Of a stretch of 64,000 nt of DNA, positions 16,365 to 25,427 are shown one piece after another. Every line of letters begins with the position of its first letter. Position 1 is the stretch's first letter. The translations under genes were made by a program, and so were the position numbers. A model generated the notes under the pieces. It was not told where the DNA came from and ran no database searches. It saw nothing but the letters and a program-made list of their open reading frames with translations. The DNA is from Afipia sp049747295 (GTDB lineage: Bacteria > Pseudomonadota > Alphaproteobacteria > Rhizobiales > Xanthobacteraceae), in assembly GCF_049747295.1 (NCBI RefSeq), contig NZ_JBMHJM010000001.1, forward strand, positions 3,224,001 to 3,288,000, written 5' to 3'.

Positions 16365-17375
16365 TTAGTGCGAGCGTGCCAGGCAGAACGCGACGACCTG
16401 CTCCAGCGCCGTCTTCATCGGCGACGATGGGAAAAGCGCCAATGCATCGACAGCCATCGCGCCATAGTGCTGTGCACGGCTCATGGTGTCTTCCAGCGCG
16501 CGATGCTTGGTCATCAGACCGATGGCGTGGTCGAGATCGTCGTCGTTGATCTCGCCCCGCTCCAGCGTGCGAATCCAGAACTCGCGTTCGACATCGCTGC
16601 CGCGGCGGAAGGCGAGCACCACGGGCAGGGTGATCTTGCCCTCACGGAAATCGTCGCCGACATTCTTGCCGAGCTTCGCGGCTTTGCCGCCGTAGTCGAG
16701 CACGTCGTCGACGAGCTGGAAGGCGATACCGAGGTTCATGCCGACCGAGCGGCATGCGGTCTGTTCGGCCTTGGGACGATTGGCAATAACCGGACCCACC
16801 TCGCAGGCGGCTGCAAACAGCTCAGCGGTCTTGCCACGGATCACGGCCAGATATTCGTCTTCGGTCGTGGCGGTATTCTTCGCGGCCGCCAGCTGCATCA
16901 CTTCGCCTTCGGCGATGGTGGCCGCAGCCGACGAGAGGATATCGAGCGCGCGCAGCGAGCCGACTTCGACCATCATGCGGAACGCCTGGCCGAGCAGGAA
17001 ATCGCCGACCAGCACGCTGGCCTCGTTCCCCCACAGCATCCGCGCGGAGAGCTTGCCCCGGCGCAGCTCGCTCTCGTCCACCACGTCGTCGTGAAGCAGC
17101 GTTGCGGTGTGCATGAATTCCACGGCCGCCGCGAGCTTGATATGCCCTTCGCCGCTGTAACCGGTCAGGTTCGCCATGGCGAGCGTCAGCATCGGGCGCA
17201 GGCGCTTGCCGCCGGAGGAAATCAAATGGTTGGCGACCTCCGGGATCATGGTGACTTCCGAGCCGGTCCGCGACAGGATGGTGGCGTTGACGCGTTCCAT
17301 GTCGGAAGCGACAAGCGCAACCAATTGATCTATCGATGGTGTCGAGTGGCTCTCGAAGGGTACAATTACGGCCAC
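16365..17375 (-). CDS. long-chain polyprenyl diphosphate synthase (octaprenyl/decaprenyl type)
   Basis: A 336-residue trans-prenyltransferase making the isoprenoid side chain of ubiquinone. The first aspartate-rich motif is LLHDDVVDESELRRGK and the second QLVDDVLDYGG, both binding Mg-diphosphate. GGKRLRPML near the N-terminus binds IPP. Small residues before the first motif (MHTATLLHDD) fit a long-chain product, in this group usually C50; the exact length cannot be read. The GTG at 17373-17375 (VAVIVPFESH) has GGAG 7 nt upstream and matches the family N-terminus better than the further-upstream TTG and ATG starts. The gene is divergent from the DUF2007 gene. Confidence 0.92.
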   Translation of the reverse strand: MAVIVPFESHSTPSIDQLVALVASDMERVNATILSRTGSEVTMIPEVANHLISSGGKRLRPMLTLAMANLTGYSGEGHIKLAAAVEFMHTATLLHDDVVDESELRRGKLSARMLWGNEASVLVGDFLLGQAFRMMVEVGSLRALDILSSAAATIAEGEVMQLAAAKNTATTEDEYLAVIRGKTAELFAAACEVGPVIANRPKAEQTACRSVGMNLGIAFQLVDDVLDYGGKAAKLGKNVGDDFREGKITLPVVLAFRRGSDVEREFWIRTLERGEINDDDLDHAIGLMTKHRALEDTMSRAQHYGAMAVDALALFPSSPMKTALEQVVAFCLARSH

Positions 17376-17473
17376 GCCCGGTCTCCGGATGAAATTTTGG
17401 CCACCATAGAAACTGCCGCGCGGCGCGGCAAGAGGGGCCATATAGGCCGTTCTAGCAACAGGAGAAAGCTGCA

Positions 17474-17701
17474 TTGCGCGAACTAATGCGGACCAACGAT
17501 ATGGTGCTGGTATCGGCCGTCGGCGCGCTGCTTGACGGTGCGAATATCCATCATCTCGTCCTCGACAATAACATGAGCGTTATCGAAGGATCGCTGGGCG
17601 TCCTGCCGCGGCGTATCCTCGTCCACGAGGACGATAATCTGGCCGCACGGCGCCTGCTGACCGAAGCCGGGCTGGCCCATGAGTTGCGGGACAATGGCTG
17701 A
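17474..17701 (+). CDS. DUF2007 domain protein
   Basis: A 75-residue protein fitting DUF2007 (putative signal-transducing, PII-like small domain): MVLVSAVGALLDGANIHHLVLDNNMS, then LPRRILVHEDDNLAARRLL. The TTG at 17474 has GGAG nine nt upstream; an ATG at 17486 is the alternative. It overlaps the following trmN6 gene by 8 bp, so translation is probably coupled, which hints at a shared role that is not known. Confidence 0.85.
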   Translation: MRELMRTNDMVLVSAVGALLDGANIHHLVLDNNMSVIEGSLGVLPRRILVHEDDNLAARRLLTEAGLAHELRDNG

Positions 17702-18470
17702 GCCGAAAGGCGATGTGACCGACGATCTGTTTCTGGGCGGACGGTTGCGGCTTCTCCAACCGAAGCGCGGCCATCGCGCCGGACATGATGCGATCCTGCT
17801 GGCCGCGGCAACGGCAGCCCGTGGGGGCGATCGTGTCGTCGATTTTGGCGCCGGGGTCGGCGCCGCTGGGCTGGCGGTCGCCACACGTGTACCCGGTATA
17901 AATTTGGTTCTCGTGGAGATCAACGAAGCGCTCGCCGCGCTGGCGCAGGCCAATGCCGATGCAAATCAGCTTCAGGCACAGGTCATCGTGCAGGACGTGA
18001 CCGCAAAGGCTGCGGTTCTGGCCGCAGAAAGCCTCGGTGCGGACAGTGTCGACGTCGTGTTGATGAACCCGCCGTTCAACGACGCCGCGCGCCATCGCGC
18101 CTCGCCCGATGCGGGGCGGCAGGTCGCTCATATGGCGACACCGGAAACACTGCAAGAATGGGTGCATACTGCGCGCCGGGTTCTGAAACCCGGGGGCACG
18201 CTGACCGCGATCTGGCGGGCGGACGGGCTAGCCGGTGTGATCGAAGCGCTCGACCGTGGGTTTGGCAGTCTGGAAATCCAACCGGTGCATCCTGCAGCCG
18301 AAGCGGGGGCCATTCGGATCCTGGTGAAGGCGGTCAAGGGAGGACGCGCGCCGCTGGTTCTGCACCGGGGTCTTGTGCTGAGGAGCGAGACAGGGGCGGA
18401 TGCCGGCGTTCAGGCCATTCTGGACGGCAGGGAGGTTCTGCCGCTGGCAAAGCCGTCTAAAGGGCCATAA
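17694..18470 (+). CDS. tRNA1(Val) (adenine(37)-N6)-methyltransferase, TrmN6-like
   Basis: A 258-residue class I methyltransferase. GHRAGHDAILLAAAT and VVDFGAGVGAAGLAVA (motif I) bind S-adenosylmethionine, and VVLMNPPFNDAARHRASPDAG is the NPPF catalytic motif of N6-adenine enzymes. YfiC/TrmN6 homologues methylate A37 of tRNA-Val. The ATG at 17694 (MAEPKGDVTDD) overlaps the DUF2007 gene's end and fits family length better than 17679. Confidence 0.88.
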   Translation: MAEPKGDVTDDLFLGGRLRLLQPKRGHRAGHDAILLAAATAARGGDRVVDFGAGVGAAGLAVATRVPGINLVLVEINEALAALAQANADANQLQAQVIVQDVTAKAAVLAAESLGADSVDVVLMNPPFNDAARHRASPDAGRQVAHMATPETLQEWVHTARRVLKPGGTLTAIWRADGLAGVIEALDRGFGSLEIQPVHPAAEAGAIRILVKAVKGGRAPLVLHRGLVLRSETGADAGVQAILDGREVLPLAKPSKGP

Positions 18471-18497
18471 ATCGAGGCGCAGGGCGCCCGTGAGGGC

Positions 18498-18596
18498 TTA
18501 TTGAGGAGCCGATTTCGACTTCACTTCCGGCGCGGATGTGAAGTGGATGGCCGTGAAAAGGGCGCCAATCAGCAGCATCAGGAGATAGATTTTCAT
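18498..18596 (-). CDS. predicted 32-residue small membrane protein
   Basis: The ATG at 18594-18596 opens a 33-codon frame ending TAA at 18498-18500. It starts MKIYLLMLLIGALFTAIHFT, one hydrophobic segment, followed by a short polar tail with three lysine/glutamate positions. It lies in an otherwise gene-free 350-bp gap between trmN6 and the S49 peptidase, with only a weak AGGTG ribosome site. No family is recognised. The membrane-like composition and clean frame make it plausible but not proven. Confidence 0.45.
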   Translation of the reverse strand: MKIYLLMLLIGALFTAIHFTSAPEVKSKSAPQ

Positions 18597-18817
18597 CGGA
18601 GCACCTATTGGGCTGCGCCGGCAGCCAGATACTTCAAAAGCAACTTATGTTCCAGTTTGGGGCTCACCCGGTCGCGATGCCTGCAAACGCCGGGAAACCA
18701 TCTCGACCGGCTGGGTAGCGCGAATTCCGACGCAAAGACAGTAAACCTTTGCTGAATGAACCGTGACTTCTTGATGCCAGTTGCCGAATAATAAACCGTA
18801 AATGTGAAGGACGTTCG

Positions 18818-19702
18818 ATGTCTGACGAGAGTGGCCACAACGACGGATTTTGGAACCGGCTGAAGAGTGTCCTGCCCGCACGCTTGCGTGGCGGGGCGGT
18901 GGTGCCGGTGGTCCGGCTGTCCGGCGTGATCGGTGCGGTGACGCCGCTCAGATCCGGAATGACCCTTGCAGGCGTTGCCAAGACACTTGAGCGCGCGTTC
19001 GCGACCAAGGGCGCCAAGGCGGTTGCCCTGCTCGTGAATTCGCCCGGCGGGTCGCCGGTGCAGTCGCGTCAGATCTATCAGCGCATTCGTGCGCTCGCTG
19101 CCGAGAAGAAACTTCCGGTGCTGGTGTTTGTCGAGGATGTCGCGGCATCGGGCGGCTACATGATCGCATGCGCGGGGGATGAAATTTTCTGCGACCCCTC
19201 GTCCATCGTCGGATCGATCGGCGTTGTCGGCGGCAGCTTCGGGTTCCAGGAATTGATCAAGAAGGTCGGCATCGAGCGCAGGCTCTATACGTCGGGCGAG
19301 CACAAGGCGACGCTCGATCCGTTCTTGCCGGAGAACCCCGATGACGTGGCGCGCCTGAAGGCAATCCAGCGTGAAATCCATGACACTTTCATCGATCTGG
19401 TGAAGCAGAGCCGTGGCGCGCGGTTGCGGGGCGAAGACGGCTATCTGTTCACGGGCGAATACTGGGCTGGCGAACGTGCTGTGAAGCTTGGTCTCACCGA
19501 TGCCATTGGCGATATCCGCACCGTTTTGCGGGTGCGCTATGGCGACAAGGTGCGGACGCCTGTGATCGCGCCCTCGGCAGGACTGTTGTCGGGAGCGCTC
19601 GGACGCAAGCCCGGTGCGGGTTCACTGAACGTACATAGTCTGCCGGAGGATTTGATTTCGGCGTTAGAGGCCCGCGCGATCTGGGCTCGCTACGGGCTTT
19701 GA
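18818..19702 (+). CDS. S49 family peptidase (SppA/SohB-like)
   Basis: A 294-residue serine peptidase of the signal-peptide-peptidase A family. The nucleophile serine lies in VEDVAASGGYMIACAGDEIF near residue 110, followed by SSIVGSIGVVGGSF. The catalytic lysine is expected in YTSGEHKATLDPFLPENPDD. VALLVNSPGGSPVQSRQIY near residue 70 is the oxyanion-side strand. There is no clear N-terminal membrane anchor, although VVPVVRLSGVIGAV is hydrophobic. It is likely to degrade residual signal peptides or membrane protein fragments. A small hypothetical gene follows after 61 bp. Confidence 0.9.
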   Translation: MSDESGHNDGFWNRLKSVLPARLRGGAVVPVVRLSGVIGAVTPLRSGMTLAGVAKTLERAFATKGAKAVALLVNSPGGSPVQSRQIYQRIRALAAEKKLPVLVFVEDVAASGGYMIACAGDEIFCDPSSIVGSIGVVGGSFGFQELIKKVGIERRLYTSGEHKATLDPFLPENPDDVARLKAIQREIHDTFIDLVKQSRGARLRGEDGYLFTGEYWAGERAVKLGLTDAIGDIRTVLRVRYGDKVRTPVIAPSAGLLSGALGRKPGAGSLNVHSLPEDLISALEARAIWARYGL

Positions 19703-19763
19703 CGAATGTCCGTCTGGACTGGAAGTTGGTTGCTTGGTTGTCAAACCTGATGGGAGATAGTTC

Positions 19764-19949
19764 GTGCCGCCGCTGATTCTCATCGTCGCCGGAATTCTTG
19801 GCGGGGCGGCTCTGGTGCGTCTCGCGACGCGCGAGAGCCGACGCATCAACCGCGAGCTCGACGAAGCGCGCCAGGCCCATGTTGACGTTCGTGACGATGC
19901 GCCAACGCTGCGGCCTGATCCCGACACTGGGACATACCGGCCGGGCTAA
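19764..19949 (+). CDS. small single-span membrane protein, hypothetical
   Basis: A GTG at 19764, with GGGAGATA upstream, opens a 61-residue protein. One membrane segment (LILIVAGILGGAALVRLA, about 4-21) is followed by a charged cytoplasmic helix (RESRRINRELDEARQAHVDV) and a polar tail. Length, ribosome site and placement just after the peptidase gene support a real gene. I do not recognise a named family. Confidence 0.65.
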   Translation: MPPLILIVAGILGGAALVRLATRESRRINRELDEARQAHVDVRDDAPTLRPDPDTGTYRPG

Positions 19950-19971
19950 TGTTCCGTATCGAGCTGTCGCT

Positions 19972-20058
19972 TTAGCGATAGGGACGGAGATCTTCGGACA
20001 TCATCGTGCCGATCCCGATGATGATGACAATGGCCGCCATGATTTCAGACACGAACAT
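19972..20058 (-). CDS. predicted 28-residue small membrane protein
   Basis: The ATG at 20056-20058 opens 29 codons to a TAA at 19972-19974. The product begins MFVSEIMAAIVIIIGIGTMM and ends SEDLRPYR: one short hydrophobic helix and a charged tail. GGGG lies about 8 nt before the start. The composition is strongly membrane-like for so short a frame, and it is convergent with the small gene at 19764. Function unknown; it could be a regulator of a membrane complex, but nothing shows which. Confidence 0.5.
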   Translation of the reverse strand: MFVSEIMAAIVIIIGIGTMMSEDLRPYR

Positions 20059-20378
20059 GATACGCCCCGGTACTGTTATATTTGGCCGGTTATCCGGCTT
20101 TTTGTTCATGGGCAGATTTAGCGGCGAGTTCCTAACGAAGGCCACATCGCCGTCCGGCTTTTGCCATGGCAGTTAAGGGGACGTTTCGCCGGCGCGCGAT
20201 GTTTGAGCGATTTTCCGGCTAATCTGCAGTGGCGTTGACCGCCAAACCGGCGGGGAAGACGCGTCCGCGGACGACGGGTTTCCCGGTTTCCTTGCCTTGA
20301 TTCCAGTCGCCTGCGCCGATACGGTCCGCGCGCAAATCAGGCCTCACCAATCCTTAAAGCGATCTTAGAAACCACCTC
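20059..20378. other. 320-bp gap upstream of glyQ
   Basis: No convincing gene, T-box, glycine riboswitch or tRNA was seen. The stretch must hold the promoters of glyQS (rightward) and of the small gene ending at 19972 (leftward). I could not pick -35/-10 boxes with confidence. Confidence 0.5.
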
Positions 20379-21308
20379 ATGGACTCAACCCCGCCGCATA
20401 TGCGCCCCGAACGCTCTTTCCAGGGCCTGATCTTGACGCTGCAGCGCTATTGGGCGGACTACGGCTGCGTCATCCTGCAGCCCTATGACATGGAAGTGGG
20501 AGCGGGCACGTTCCATCCGGCGACGACATTGCGCGCGCTGGGGCCGAAGCGCTGGAACGCTGCCTATGTGCAGCCGTCGCGCAGACCGAAAGACGGCCGT
20601 TACGGCGAAAATCCAAACCGGCTGCAGCACTATTATCAGTTCCAGGTGATCCTGAAGCCGTCGCCGCCGGATATCCAGGAGCTTTACCTGAAATCGCTCG
20701 CTGCCATCGGCGTCGATTCCCACCTGCACGACATTCGCTTTGTCGAGGACGACTGGGAGAGCCCGACGCTGGGCGCGTGGGGCCTCGGCTGGGAATGCTG
20801 GTGCGACGGCATGGAAGTGTCGCAGTTCACTTACTTCCAGCAGGTCGCGGGCGTCGAATGTGCGCCGGTCGCCGGCGAACTCACCTACGGCCTCGAGCGG
20901 CTTGCGATGTATGTGCAGGGCGTCGACCGCGTGTACGACCTCAATTTCAACGGCCGCGAGGGCGCCGACAAGGTGACCTATGGTGACGTGTTCTTGCAGG
21001 CAGAGCAGGAATATTCGCGGCACAATTTCGAGCATTCCGATACGGCGATGCTGTTCGAGCAATTCAAAATGGCTGAGAGCGCGTGCAAGACCTATCTCGA
21101 AGCGGGTTGGGAAGGCGGCAAGAAAGAGCGTCACCTGATGGCGCTGCCGGCCTATGACCAGTGCATCAAGGCGAGTCATGTCTTCAATCTGCTCGATGCG
21201 CGTGGTGTGATCTCCGTGACCGAGCGCCAGAGCTACATTTTGCGTGTTCGCGAGCTTGCCAAGGCGTGCGGCGAGGCGTGGGTTCATACCGAAGCAGGTG
21301 GAGCATAA
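20379..21308 (+). CDS. glyQ: glycyl-tRNA synthetase alpha subunit
   Basis: The 309-residue catalytic subunit of the alpha2beta2 bacterial glycyl-tRNA synthetase. FQGLILTLQRYWADYGC and GAGTFHPATTLRALGPKRW are the conserved N-terminal class II core. VQPSRRPKDGRYGENPNRLQ contains motif 2, and VAGELTYGLERLAMYVQ motif 3 with its ATP-binding arginine. glyS begins 3 bp after its stop, so the subunits are translated from one message in stoichiometric amounts. Confidence 0.97.
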   Translation: MDSTPPHMRPERSFQGLILTLQRYWADYGCVILQPYDMEVGAGTFHPATTLRALGPKRWNAAYVQPSRRPKDGRYGENPNRLQHYYQFQVILKPSPPDIQELYLKSLAAIGVDSHLHDIRFVEDDWESPTLGAWGLGWECWCDGMEVSQFTYFQQVAGVECAPVAGELTYGLERLAMYVQGVDRVYDLNFNGREGADKVTYGDVFLQAEQEYSRHNFEHSDTAMLFEQFKMAESACKTYLEAGWEGGKKERHLMALPAYDQCIKASHVFNLLDARGVISVTERQSYILRVRELAKACGEAWVHTEAGGA

Positions 21309-21311
21309 GCG

Positions 21312-23393
21312 ATGCCTGATCTTTTGCTTGAACTGTTCTCCGAAGAAATTCCCGCGCGCATGCAGGCGAAGGCGGCGGACGATCTGCGCCGCCTGGTCAC
21401 CGACAAGCTGGTTGCCGAAGGCCTTGTCTATGAAGGCGCGAAGGCATTCGTAACACCGCGCCGCCTCGCGCTCACCGTTCACGGCATTCCCGTACGCCAG
21501 CCCGATCTCAAGGAAGAGCGTAAAGGACCCAAGGTCGGTGCGCCCGACGCGGCGGTCCAGGGCTTCCTGAAGGCGACTGGACTGAAGTCGCTGGATGAAG
21601 CGCAGCTTCAGAAAGATCCGAAGAAGGGCGACTTCTACGTCGCTCTCCTCGAAAAACCGGGTCGTCCGGCGATCGATGTGATCGCAGAAATTCTGCCCGT
21701 GATCATTCGCACCTTCCCGTGGCCGAAGCAGATGCGCTGGGGCGAACGCTCGGCGAAGCCCGGCGCGTTGACCTGGGTGCGGCCGCTGCATTCGATCATC
21801 GCCACTTTCGGTCCCGAGACCGAAGAGCCGGATGTCGTGAAGTTCGATATCGCCGGCATCGAGGCCGGACAGACCACCCGTGGCCATCGCTTCATGGCGC
21901 CGGGTGAATTCACCGTGCGTCGTTTCGACGACTATGTCTCGAAGCTGGAAGAGGCGAAGGTCATTCTCGATCCGCAGCGCCGCAAGGACATCATCCTGGC
22001 GGATGCCAAGCAGCTTGCGTTCGCGCAGGGCTATGAGCTGGTCGAGGATCAGGTGTTGCTCGACGAGGTGTCGGGTCTGGTCGAGTGGCCGGTGGTGCTG
22101 ATGGGGTCGTTCGATGAGGATTTCCTCTCGATCCCGGGCGAGGTGATCCGCGCCACCATTCGCAACAACCAGAAATGCTTTGTGGTGCGCGATCCGAAGA
22201 CCGGCAAGCTCGCCAACAAGTTCATCTTGACCGCGAATATCGAGGCCACCGATGGTGGCAAGGCGATCATCGACGGCAACGAGCGCGTGATCCGCGCGCG
22301 GCTGAGCGATGCGAAGTTCTTCTACGAAACCGACTTGAAGACGAAGCTGGAAGACCGGCTGCCGAAGTTCGCGCAGATCGTGTTCCACGAAAAGATCGGG
22401 ACACAGGCCGAGCGCATTGCGCGCATCGAGCAGCTTGCGGCTGACATCGCGCCGCTCGTTGGTGCCGATGTCGAGAAGACCAAGCGCGCCGCGCATCTCG
22501 CCAAGGCTGACCTGCTCACCGAAGTGGTGGGTGAATTCCCCGAGGTGCAGGGCCTGATGGGGAAATACTACGCCCAGGCTGCAGGTGAAGATCCGAGCGT
22601 TGCGGCTGCCATCGAGGATCACTACAAGCCGCAGGGCCCAAATGATCGCGTGCCAAACGATCCGGTATCGATTGCGGTCGCGCTCGCTGACAAGATCGAC
22701 ATTCTAGCGAGCTTTTGGCTGATCGATGAAAAGCCAACAGGATCAAAGGATCCGTTTGCGCTCCGCCGTGCGGCGCTCGGCGTGATCCGGCTGCTGCTCG
22801 ACAACTCGTTGAAGTTCAGCCTTGCGAAGGTTGCGTCGTCGCAGTTCGGCGCACAGAGCGACAAGATCACGGATCTGCTCGCCTTCTTCGCCGATCGCCT
22901 CAAAGTGCAGCTTCGCGACCAGGGCGCGCGGCATGACCTTGTCGATGCTGTGTTTGCGCTCGAAGGGCAGGACGATCTGTTGATGATCGTGCGCCGTGTC
23001 GAAGCCCTGGGGAAATTCCTCGACACCGATGACGGCAAGAACCTGCTTGCCGGCACCAAGCGTGCCGCGAACATCCTGCGCATCGAGGAAAAGAAGGACG
23101 GCAAATCGTTCGAAGGCGCGCCGAATGCGTCGCTCTATCAGCTCGATGAAGAAAAGGCGCTGGCGAGCGCTATCGGCCAGGTGAAGGCTGATGCAGGTGC
23201 CGCTGTTGCCAAGGAGGACTACGCCGCGGCCATGACGGCTATGGCCAAGCTCCGTCCTGCGGTCGATTCGTTTTTCGACAAGGTGAAGGTCAACGACGAC
23301 GACCCATCCGTGCGCGAAAATCGCCTCAAGCTGCTCAACGAGATCCGGGCCGCGACCCGCGCCGTGGCGGATTTCTCCAAGATTCAGGACTGA
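21312..23393 (+). CDS. glyS: glycyl-tRNA synthetase beta subunit
   Basis: The 693-residue beta subunit, needed for tRNA-Gly binding. LLLELFSEEIPARMQAKAAD is the family's N-terminal signature. TPRRLALTVHGIPVRQPDLKEERKGP and GVIRLLLDNSLKF lie in the central HD-like region, and the C-terminal part is the anticodon-binding DALR-like domain. Length is normal. A 745-residue open frame on the other strand across glyQS is a codon-bias shadow. Confidence 0.97.
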   Translation: MPDLLLELFSEEIPARMQAKAADDLRRLVTDKLVAEGLVYEGAKAFVTPRRLALTVHGIPVRQPDLKEERKGPKVGAPDAAVQGFLKATGLKSLDEAQLQKDPKKGDFYVALLEKPGRPAIDVIAEILPVIIRTFPWPKQMRWGERSAKPGALTWVRPLHSIIATFGPETEEPDVVKFDIAGIEAGQTTRGHRFMAPGEFTVRRFDDYVSKLEEAKVILDPQRRKDIILADAKQLAFAQGYELVEDQVLLDEVSGLVEWPVVLMGSFDEDFLSIPGEVIRATIRNNQKCFVVRDPKTGKLANKFILTANIEATDGGKAIIDGNERVIRARLSDAKFFYETDLKTKLEDRLPKFAQIVFHEKIGTQAERIARIEQLAADIAPLVGADVEKTKRAAHLAKADLLTEVVGEFPEVQGLMGKYYAQAAGEDPSVAAAIEDHYKPQGPNDRVPNDPVSIAVALADKIDILASFWLIDEKPTGSKDPFALRRAALGVIRLLLDNSLKFSLAKVASSQFGAQSDKITDLLAFFADRLKVQLRDQGARHDLVDAVFALEGQDDLLMIVRRVEALGKFLDTDDGKNLLAGTKRAANILRIEEKKDGKSFEGAPNASLYQLDEEKALASAIGQVKADAGAAVAKEDYAAAMTAMAKLRPAVDSFFDKVKVNDDDPSVRENRLKLLNEIRAATRAVADFSKIQD

Positions 23394-23536
23394 CGACGAG
23401 GTCTGCCCCACACTAGGGGCAGCTCTGTCCGGATTCGGGACGGAATTTACCGTTCGTTAACCATGATCTGAAAGGTTCCGTTCGCATAACGGTTTTTTAA
23501 CCGAGGCTGTTTTTCGGCCCGCGCGAGGACCTTTAG

Positions 23537-24643
23537 ATGACATCGATAGCTGCCTTTACCAACAACGCGTATGCCCAGTTCGGCTCGGCCTATGCGAGGG
23601 CTGCTGCGATTCAACCTTCGCTGGCCAACATTCTGAATGCAGCCGACACCGGAAGTTCTGTTGATCCGAATGCTGCGACGAATCTGACACTGTCGGACGC
23701 CGCCCGCGCCCGGCTCGCGAGTGCGGCGACGACCCCTGACCATGCCACTGTCGTGAGCAATGCGCGGAAGTCGCTCGACGATCTCTACGCTGCCGCACAG
23801 GTCACCCGGCCACTCACCAATGACGGCAAGCAGACAATCGATCTGTCGAAACTGGATCGCCGCTCGCTGTTCGCCATTTCAAGCAATGCCGGCGGAAAAT
23901 TCACGGGGGATGAGCAAAGTGTTGCCTCCAACGAGCTGAAAAGCCGTCTCGACGCTGCGCTTGCGCCCGCAGCCGCAACCGCGGCGATGACGAACAATTA
24001 CACTGTCGTCTACAAGGCCGCGCTCAATTATCTCGATGCCGCTGGCAGCGAGGAGAAAGCGACCTCGACATGGGCCGCGCAGCACGCGGCGGTTCAAAAG
24101 GGATATCAGGCCGCGCAACAGAAGCCGGATGCGATCCCCTCTGGCATTCCGAGTGATCCGGTTGCGGCTTATCTGGCGAAAAATCCTCACGGTACACCCG
24201 CGAAAGTTCAAAAGGATTTTGGCACTGTCGCAAAGGACGTGCGTACCGCGCTGGATACGCAGGCGCAGGACGCGAACCAGAATGGGCGGGAACTGGTGTA
24301 CGAGCCTGGCCGCAAGACCGGCCAGCTGGTCGATTTCTCGACCATGGATGGCCGCGCGCTGTCGGCGATTGCCCTGAACCAGAACAACCTGTTCTCCTTG
24401 CAGGAAGTGATCGCGGCCAAGAAGGAATTGAACTCGCGGACGCGCAACAGCATGCTCTCGTCGATGAAGCAAAGCCAATCGAGCGGAGATCCCTTACAAT
24501 TTAGCCTGGGCGTTCTGCAAAGCTATTCGGCGATGAGCGACGAAGAGCGCCTGGCGGTTGGTTGGACTCCGGCATTCCGCGACACGCTGGTCCAGAATTA
24601 CAGGTCCACCAGCAGTATGATGTCCATGATGCAGGCTGCATAA
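23537..24643 (+). CDS. alanine-rich hypothetical protein
   Basis: The 368-residue protein starts MTSIAAFTNNAYAQFGSAYA and is rich in Ala, Ser, Asn and Gln, with no signal peptide or membrane segment. Two similar phrases recur: RPLTNDGKQTIDLSKLDRRS with SLFAISSNAGGKF (near 100) and GRKTGQLVDFSTMDGRALSAIALNQNN (near 260), suggesting an internal duplication of about 150 residues. Composition and N-terminus recall flagellin- or filament-associated proteins of rhizobia, but I recognise no family. GAGGAC lies upstream of the ATG, and a strong bidirectional terminator follows. Confidence 0.75.
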   Translation: MTSIAAFTNNAYAQFGSAYARAAAIQPSLANILNAADTGSSVDPNAATNLTLSDAARARLASAATTPDHATVVSNARKSLDDLYAAAQVTRPLTNDGKQTIDLSKLDRRSLFAISSNAGGKFTGDEQSVASNELKSRLDAALAPAAATAAMTNNYTVVYKAALNYLDAAGSEEKATSTWAAQHAAVQKGYQAAQQKPDAIPSGIPSDPVAAYLAKNPHGTPAKVQKDFGTVAKDVRTALDTQAQDANQNGRELVYEPGRKTGQLVDFSTMDGRALSAIALNQNNLFSLQEVIAAKKELNSRTRNSMLSSMKQSQSSGDPLQFSLGVLQSYSAMSDEERLAVGWTPAFRDTLVQNYRSTSSMMSMMQAA

Positions 24644-24654
24644 CGCGGCACAAT

Positions 24655-24684
24655 AAAACCCGCCCAGATGACTGGGCGGGTTTT
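24655..24684. terminator. bidirectional rho-independent terminator
   Basis: AAAACCCGCCCAG (24655-24667), loop ATGA, then CTGGGCGGGTTTT (24672-24684): a 13-bp perfect stem with an A-run before and a T-run after. It lies between the convergent genes ending at 24643 and 24700 and can serve both. Confidence 0.9.
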
Positions 24685-24699
24685 ATGCCGTCTTAGCTG

Positions 24700-25062
24700 C
24701 TACTCGATCACCTGCATGACGCGTCGGGTGCGCGGCTCCACCAACAACGGACGATCGTTCACGACAGTATAGCGATAGCTTGTCGCGCCGAAGCGTTGCG
24801 GCACGTCGTAATAGGTCACGCCTGCTTCAGGAAGAATGGTGCCCACCCTCACCGGCGTATTGACGGAGTAGGAAGGCACGCGCTCTTCCACGACATACCG
24901 CCTGAACTGCGGGCGTTCGTCTTCGTCGATAAACCCGACGCCGGGACCGCTAAGCCCCGTCGTCACGCCTTCCTCGACGATAATGCGCTGCTGGGCCTGC
25001 GCGGCGAGCGGCATCGCTGCGGCGCTGGCCAGCAAGGCAACTGCGAGAATCGGTTTACGCAT
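24700..25062 (-). CDS. DUF1236 domain secreted protein
   Basis: A 120-residue protein with a signal peptide (MRKPILAVALLASAAAMPLA, cleavage after AQA) and a mature region with the DUF1236 pattern: repeated VxVGxxLPExVxxYxVP, here PVRVGTILPEAGVTYYDVP, followed by YRYTVVNDRPLLVEPRTRRV. The ATG at 25060-25062 fits the signal peptide; an upstream start would add 13 unlikely residues. Common in rhizobia, function unknown, expected in the periplasm. Confidence 0.85.
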   Translation of the reverse strand: MRKPILAVALLASAAAMPLAAQAQQRIIVEEGVTTGLSGPGVGFIDEDERPQFRRYVVEERVPSYSVNTPVRVGTILPEAGVTYYDVPQRFGATSYRYTVVNDRPLLVEPRTRRVMQVIE

Positions 25063-25286
25063 GGCTGTCGTCTCCTGAGAAAAATTGGGGCCTCTCGGCA
25101 ATCATGCCGTCGGGTCAATACTTCCCACTGGGCATCGTTCCTGCGCCATGCGTGGCTTCATTGCGGCATTTTCGGGATCAACAGGAACTCGTATGGCGTT
25201 CAAAATCACCTGCTATCGTCACTGCGCACGCGAGGATAAATTTCTCAGCGATTCGCTTTGTCATTCCTGATTGCCGGAGACTCTTG

Positions 25287-25427
25287 ATGCATCTCTCAAC
25301 TCATCTTCAGCCGATCGTTGCCCTGGTTGCCGGCATTCTGATTCTCGTCATGCCCCGGCTGTTGAATTTCATCGTCGCGATTTATCTGATTTTGGTCGGG
25401 ATTATCGGCCTGGGGATCATCAAGTAA
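25287..25427 (+). CDS. DUF3096 small membrane protein
   Basis: A 46-residue protein, almost wholly hydrophobic: LQPIVALVAGILILVMPRLLN then FIVAIYLILVGIIGLGII, two short membrane segments, as in DUF3096. The ATG at 25287 has GGAGA 7 nt upstream and is preferred to the unlikely 60-residue N-terminal extension in the same frame. Function unknown. Confidence 0.82.
   Translation: MHLSTHLQPIVALVAGILILVMPRLLNFIVAIYLILVGIIGLGIIK

Noticed and set aside
20385..22622. 745-codon open frame on the minus strand across glyQ and glyS
   Set aside because: Its codons mirror two well-supported genes. Long antisense frames are common at high GC, and its product shows no known motif.
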